In this document: piece by piece, positions 60,901-64,000 of the stretch | Position numbering within the stretch: the stretch's first letter is position 1 | Layout of the letters: each line of letters starts with the position of its first letter | DNA from: Bacteroidetes bacterium UBA7662 | Lineage (GTDB): Bacteria > Bacteroidota > Bacteroidia > UBA7662 | NCBI GenBank assembly: GCA_002483345.1 | Contig: DLHS01000014.1 | Span: 72,379 to 136,378 of the forward strand | Direction of reading: 5' to 3' | Length of the DNA stretch: 64,000 nucleotides | Notes under the pieces: generated by a model | The model's input: only the letters and a program-made list of their open reading frames with translations | Databases searched by the model: none | Told to the model about the DNA's origin: nothing | Translations under genes and position numbers: made by a program

Positions 60901-63900
60901 ATGATTTTCTGTTTAAAGGGTTGAAGTATTTCGAACTGGTGCGCGACAGTGCCGGCAACAAATATGTAGAAAACATCACTTCCTACCGTAAAAAGGAGAT
61001 CAGCACCGGCGATGTGGTAGAGGAAGCCAACTCGTGGTGTTTCGGGCCTTATTATCCGGCCCTGTACCGCGAGGATGCCTATTTTTACGAAGGCCAGGGG
61101 ACTGCCCAGATCCATACCCAGAAAGAGTATGAGCACGGGCCATACGGCAATACGAAGAAGTATACCAACCGGGGCGATACCACCGATACCAACGACGACT
61201 TTTTCGCTAACATCAGCTATTCGGTCAATACCACCCTCAACCTGCTGGCCATGGCCGATACCATCAAAGTATATAAAGGGGCTACTTTGATGCGGGAAAG
61301 ACGGGCCACCTACAACACCGCTACCGGCCGGATGACGAAAATACGGGCCAATACCGGTTCGGCTTTTGCAGAGACCGATTTCGGTTACGACAGTTATGGC
61401 AATATCATCCGGCAGATTTTGCCTGAAAATCACAATTCGCAGCGTATGCGGTATCTCTATACCTATGATCCTGTGGTACATACCTACGTGACCGAGGTGG
61501 AAGATTCCGTTTTTTCCCTTGTATCGGAAACGGCATACGATTACCGCCTGGGCAAACCCACCCAGGTGACCGACGTTGCGGGTAATGTGACCCAGTACAC
61601 CTACAGCGCTTACGGCCGGCTCAAAACCATTCGGGGACCCAAGGAAATCGCCGCGTCAAAACCTTACACCCTGAAGTTCGATTACTGGGATGAGTACACT
61701 TATTTCTACCCATGGGGTGTGCCCTCCTATGCCAAGGCGGAGCTGTGGGCCAGAACCTCTCATTACGATCAGTTTAATACAGGCAACAATATCACCACAG
61801 TACTTTTTGCCGACGGGGCGGGTAAGGTGATACAGACCAAGAAAAAAGCCACAATTGCCGGCACAGACTCCCTGGTAGCTTCCGGAAGGGTATTTTACGA
61901 TGATTTCGGCCGGGCCGTCAGCAGTTATTATCCGGTAACCCAAAGCCTTGTCTGGGATTCGATCTTCAACTCGGCGTCTATCGATCCCGTTAATCCGACC
62001 CAGACCACCTACGACCTCCTCGACCGCCCGGTACGGCAGGTATATCCTGACCTGACCCGCGACAGCACCGTTTACGGATTTGGTACCGACAGCGCCTATG
62101 GCAAAAAGCGGTTCAAAACCAGCGTAACCGATGCCAAAAACATCACCACCCACGTATTCAAGGACCAAAAAGGACAAAACACCACCGTTTCTGCCCCCCA
62201 CGGAGCCGTAACAAGCTTTAAGTACAATCCGCTGGGTGAACTGACAGAAAGCAAAGACCCGGAATTAAACGTTACCTCCTACACCTATGACCTCTTAGGC
62301 AGGAAGGTTTCGAGGACTCATCCGGATGCAGGAATAACCAACTACACCTATGATAAGGCAGGTAACCTCAGAACTGTGGCTACACAGGAGCTCATAAATA
62401 CTAGCGATTTAATAACCTATGCTTATAATTATAATCGTCTGACCAGCATCGGTTACCCCAGCATCGGTATGGATGTCCAGTATGCTTATGGTACTTCCGG
62501 TAACGAGACGGGGCGTATAATCAAAAGTCAGGATGCCGCAGGTATTCATGCCTATGAATATGGCAATATGGGAGAACTGGTCAGGAAGACTACCACGTCA
62601 TATGTACCGGTTGTTTCGGGAAGTAATTACACATTCTCCACACAATGGGCGTATGACAGTTTCAACCGCCTTAAGTCGGTGTTTTATCCTGATGAAGAGA
62701 TGGTCACCTACACCTACGACCAAGGTGGCCAACTGACCCAGGTTCAAGGGACTAAAATGGGTGAATATTATGACTATATCAATTTCATACGTTATGATAA
62801 GTTCGGCAGCCGGACGGAGATGGAATATGGCAACGGGGTATATACGCAGTACACCTATGAAGATGAGACCCGGCGTCTGAGTCATTTATTCACAACAAAC
62901 TGGACCGATGACATGCAGGATATTTCCTACGCATACGACAATGTGGGAAATCTGGAGAGCATAACAAATACGGCCACCGGTTCGGCAGGTCTGGGAGGTA
63001 CTTTTGACTATGCGTATACCTACGATTCATTGTACAGGCTGGTTTACAGCGACGGCCTGGGTCTTGGCAATGCTTATGAGCTGACCATGGCTTATTCCCC
63101 TTCCGGCAATATAACCCGTAAAACCATTACGGCTGACAAGGATATTCTTGGAGGTTTCCATATAAGTTATGATGATGAGTATACATACGGAGGTCCGCAT
63201 AAGCTCGCATCAATAGAGGATCTTTCTTATGGTAAACCGGTTACCAATTATAGCTGGGATGCTAACGGGAACATGACGGGACAGGAGATATGGGAACCCA
63301 CCCACAGCATTATTTTAAGTCGCGCACTTTGTTGGGATGAGGAGAACAGGCTTTCAATCAGCAGGGATGACAATTATGTGAACGTCAATTTCTACGATGC
63401 CTCCGGCAACAGAGCCTGGAAAATATCAGGTGGTTTAAGCAGCGTCTGGATAAATGGTGTTGGCATGGTAGGCACAGGTGACCTGAATTTACGTACCTTG
63501 TATCAGAGTGAGTTTATGACCATGACCGATCAGGGCTATACCAAACACTACTACATTGAAGGCCAGCGTATCGCGAGCAAAATAGGCAGCGGTTTTGTGG
63601 GTATGGAGGATGTAAGTACCATAAGCACGGGGCTGACTCCGCTGAGCGGCGATTTGAGCAGTCTGCCGGAGCAGATTTGGAACGAAAAGCTCGGGGCGGA
63701 TTTTTATTGTGTTGATCTGGATATAAACAGCTTTAATGGCGACCCGGAACTGGCAGCGATGGCTGATCTGCTGAATTCGGGAGAGAACAGGGAGGAAGAC
63801 ATCTATTACTATCACGGCGACCACCTGGGTTCTTCGAGTTATATTACAGATGCCAGTGCATATCCCACCCAGCACTTACAATACCTGCCGTTCGGAGAAG

Positions 63901-64000
63901 ATTTTATTCACCAGCAGAACAGCGCGAGCTATTACAGCCCCTACACCTTCAGCGCCAAGGAAAAAGATTTCGAGACAAATTTCAGCTACTTCGGCGCCCG
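54957..64000 (+). CDS. Giant SpvB/FG-GAP/RHS-repeat protein, 3' end outside window
   Basis: One frame stays in register at every point I checked from ATG 54957 to the window end: more than 3,000 codons with no stop found. Order: signal peptide, a beta-rich N-terminal region, an SpvB-type domain near 56,300-56,500 (ASISLPIEIPAGRQGMQPQL; WLGIGWNLNVP), calcium-loop FG-GAP repeats (DIDGDGFPD, DVDADGLPD, DINGDGLPD, DVNNDGFVD), YD/RHS repeats from about 61,500 (SYTYDLLGRKVSRTHP; NYTYDKAGNL), and an RHS core (GDHLGSSSYITD; YLPFGEDF) at about 63,820. The layout matches TcaC/TcdB-like and RHS polymorphic toxins, whose variable C-terminal effector would follow beyond 64,000. Delivery route and toxicity are inferred. 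Confidence 0.9.
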   Translation, partial: MKKMHFFILSAFILIFAGFRPFFGLFNDPEPGDAGGVVTTGWETTPAVLPAETTEAEVVGTAAARVFAAKTGSGEIGLTAGRKTDHPYDNVFSIEVQEDLTGNWEVWLEYELYGIQHFSGVSRSINDELSTGGVFVKINEEWTVQREKISQKQLRTGTNIVRFTVPEEARYGYKVKDVRFRLLPAAKAPDAVVLAADHQLPQFDGVGYVRGYVNDPQVRVYVDGLPVETRNGVFEGVTRQHGGRSFKAAVQLQWVDKKVEYHQLSFEGAGQADVKNKFVRFADHAAVHATAQADWKLEMAGIVVSGPAGLLQEEKEITVTALQAVDMPPMGPGMINVTAHASGYRLLPHNSKFAGALSLKIAVDTTKLPAGHSIKNVRTFYFDETTNKWTMVPKDTLPVTGLWAGALTDHFTDFVNAIIKSPELPASQAYTPTMLKDLKAANPLEGVNMIAPPQANNNGTASISLPIEIPAGRQGMQPQLALQYSSEGGNGWLGIGWNLNVPAINVDTRWGVPRYYSDLETEGYLLNGEELKWIDDSDSIHPLVHRTTFVARNSTPGSSRRYIPRVEGSFNRILRKDIAPGTYWWEVTDKNGVTHYYGKYSTDAGVNDSCVLKKNGKIAYWALAESRDLFGNFVKYSYQVDVNSGRFSDSNPGLQLYLTKITYTGHGTTPGKYTVEFASETTPRPDTIINARYGFKEVTARRLSQIRVKYDTTLVRSYFLRYKVSQFNKSLICYVMESFGKDSIPQNNDDAKICDVQNIVTPIELPPGYKVHRFEYHDTNQLFGDPVTVTGVPLTLYIPPSDFGSIKTELQNDALIDFPGLVTGDYDSTLLGSSQGTSLGGGANFYFGIGKKTNSKMNSISGSYNYNWGRSKTASTFMDIDGDGFPDRVFLYQGDVFYQKVHMSGGVPVVDYLPVAVSSIGQLGRQTSHTHGGGLQLAVGLSESVSANGSVGYSRTKTTIPFYFSDVDADGLPDFINNGTVYFNRPDGNGEVTFQNFTSDTVQMGGSCEYILHTGEINDSISITVEPENPDPFDGYMMGHQSVRMWKAPFSGMIDLSAAIQLIEDTSYSRSQTTSTDGVRYSIQHNNTELVTDSLLAGDYNVSNGDPLQVEVNRGDHLYFRLMPRESRTWDDVSWNPEIHYVAFPDGEGWTEIDNGIIDSDRKYIYRFKASDDFLLMYPQVLSMPYDGTIRIYGNISAPAMSDSLRFTISSATGSVLYQRAYAGGSGISFNVDTTLSVSEDDTLYFNALVNSLVPYEALGLHLTVDYTSIIDTSGTTTIDTADEAERVRFHPGVKISLVENIIRSTGIYSLPGGSTSATARLQFSGKPSGTLVFTVKKDRQLVAKKTITVTSGVITGDSVINFSNATDTHFFDFHTTSPTLAAALTNAWVKITQGMTNTVTAAGFFGQWPDTLQKFGNLYRGWGQFVYNGSQTSPINQSLLVVNRHYSDSNNIKVFDAGDITSMAASMSTTSLNDLINGFGNNLDDMLDPPFHTMMPDYEAGVWRGPGNLTTVGSDYQSNSIPLLYGASEDYDSPVPLTTNSRDKKAVRKQTLQKGWSFGASIGPSSVNVEGTHSRSKDEMLADFMDMNGDRYPDAVGQMYVQYTYPQGGFSPHVVKHDIMLSGVEQTISGNNSITTGASIGGTPIHFTKNASSEVKGGEGTVKSNAPKGNISGSTAAGDNSTAFTMMDINGDGLPDKVNGSGQVAINLGYGFEPFVDWGFEDISISGSINYSVSLGVSIPIREKGENSWSVGLNGGYSDNNTFRMPLDINGDGLTDFIAATSGAYTIHLNTGNGFVAVGGQSIDLRGSSINYNITGNGAATFGVFIPVPFVSIKIGGGGTFDLSFSRAFEKTQFLDVNNDGFVDFVYEDGSTSTKVRFSQLGKQNLLTRVQTSVGSSYTLDYTLKPSSQLMPQSKWVMSSLKVFDGFEGDGSDTTYYSYAYDYPVYSRFERVFFGYDTVVTSQHRANGNVYRSTLQRYHTHDFLFKGLKYFELVRDSAGNKYVENITSYRKKEISTGDVVEEANSWCFGPYYPALYREDAYFYEGQGTAQIHTQKEYEHGPYGNTKKYTNRGDTTDTNDDFFANISYSVNTTLNLLAMADTIKVYKGATLMRERRATYNTATGRMTKIRANTGSAFAETDFGYDSYGNIIRQILPENHNSQRMRYLYTYDPVVHTYVTEVEDSVFSLVSETAYDYRLGKPTQVTDVAGNVTQYTYSAYGRLKTIRGPKEIAASKPYTLKFDYWDEYTYFYPWGVPSYAKAELWARTSHYDQFNTGNNITTVLFADGAGKVIQTKKKATIAGTDSLVASGRVFYDDFGRAVSSYYPVTQSLVWDSIFNSASIDPVNPTQTTYDLLDRPVRQVYPDLTRDSTVYGFGTDSAYGKKRFKTSVTDAKNITTHVFKDQKGQNTTVSAPHGAVTSFKYNPLGELTESKDPELNVTSYTYDLLGRKVSRTHPDAGITNYTYDKAGNLRTVATQELINTSDLITYAYNYNRLTSIGYPSIGMDVQYAYGTSGNETGRIIKSQDAAGIHAYEYGNMGELVRKTTTSYVPVVSGSNYTFSTQWAYDSFNRLKSVFYPDEEMVTYTYDQGGQLTQVQGTKMGEYYDYINFIRYDKFGSRTEMEYGNGVYTQYTYEDETRRLSHLFTTNWTDDMQDISYAYDNVGNLESITNTATGSAGLGGTFDYAYTYDSLYRLVYSDGLGLGNAYELTMAYSPSGNITRKTITADKDILGGFHISYDDEYTYGGPHKLASIEDLSYGKPVTNYSWDANGNMTGQEIWEPTHSIILSRALCWDEENRLSISRDDNYVNVNFYDASGNRAWKISGGLSSVWINGVGMVGTGDLNLRTLYQSEFMTMTDQGYTKHYYIEGQRIASKIGSGFVGMEDVSTISTGLTPLSGDLSSLPEQIWNEKLGADFYCVDLDINSFNGDPELAAMADLLNSGENREEDIYYYHGDHLGSSSYITDASAYPTQHLQYLPFGEDFIHQQNSASYYSPYTFSAKEKDFETNFSYFGA

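Noticed and set aside
54926..63875. Many minus-strand open frames of 60-255 codons opposite the RHS gene
   Set aside because: They are shadows of repetitive coding sequence; the plus frame shows SpvB, FG-GAP and RHS motifs in one register from 54,957 to the end.

Overview
The window comes from a member of the phylum Bacteroidota. The evidence is C-terminal type IX secretion (T9SS) sorting domains on several large exported proteins, TAnnTTTG-type -7 promoter boxes, many 4-nt ATGA gene overlaps, and families largely confined to this phylum (HYC_CC_PP, DUF6266, GDCCVxC, MobMystery A/B). The order cannot be fixed from sequence alone. No rRNA, tRNA or CRISPR array was seen. The window is cut at both ends: it opens inside an Argonaute gene and closes inside a giant RHS gene.

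Bases 1-18.6 kb are visibly AT-richer than the rest and look like an integrated accessory element. They hold the C-terminal half of a catalytically degraded prokaryotic Argonaute, whose stop codon overlaps an HMA/AraC copper regulator. A copper/silver island follows: HMA membrane protein, HYC_CC_PP protein, CusA-type RND pump, TolC-type channel, CopB-type P-ATPase, CusB-type adaptor, a 43-residue CC-motif membrane peptide, a DUF3347 lipoprotein, a heme-binding protein and a CDF-like transporter. After a 1-kb GC-rich spacer full of inverted repeats comes a mercury-type cassette (ArsR repressor with two operators, MerT-MerP fusion, GDCCVxC protein). Two nested palindromes of about 168 bp share a core, followed by a mobile-element-type hypothetical gene, a DUF6266 gene and strong stem-loops at the apparent edge.

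From 18.9 to 36.7 kb lies a chromosomal respiratory region. It has a class II ribonucleotide reductase, a Crp/Fnr regulator with a polytopic membrane protein, and on the minus strand two long operons. One is a clade II nitrous-oxide reductase operon (cytochrome c, fasciclin lipoprotein, nosZ, membrane protein, nosL, nosD, nosF, nosY, truncated hemoglobin) with an FNR-like box at about -41 and an internal terminator after nosZ. The other is an NO-stress operon (RIC repair protein, Rrf2 regulator, a second copy of the membrane protein, QueD-like enzyme, MbnP/MbnH pair, NorC, and a NorB-like protein lacking two of the usual metal-ligand histidines). No nitrite or nitrate reductase is visible, so the cell may be a partial denitrifier that consumes N2O and handles NO.

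From 36.8 to 54.9 kb are a MobMystery A/B (Xre/Fic) pair under three operator repeats spaced exactly 33 bp, a VTC/DUF4956/DUF2490 cluster beside two T9SS-exported CotH-kinase proteins, an operon suited to dismantling the N-glycan core (hexosaminidase, glycosylasparaginase, CutC, beta-mannosidase), then DUF2911, DUF3820, a cyanophycinase-like exported peptidase and a T9SS protein. From 54,957 to the end runs one open frame of more than 3,000 codons encoding an SpvB/FG-GAP/RHS-repeat protein whose variable C-terminus is outside the window.
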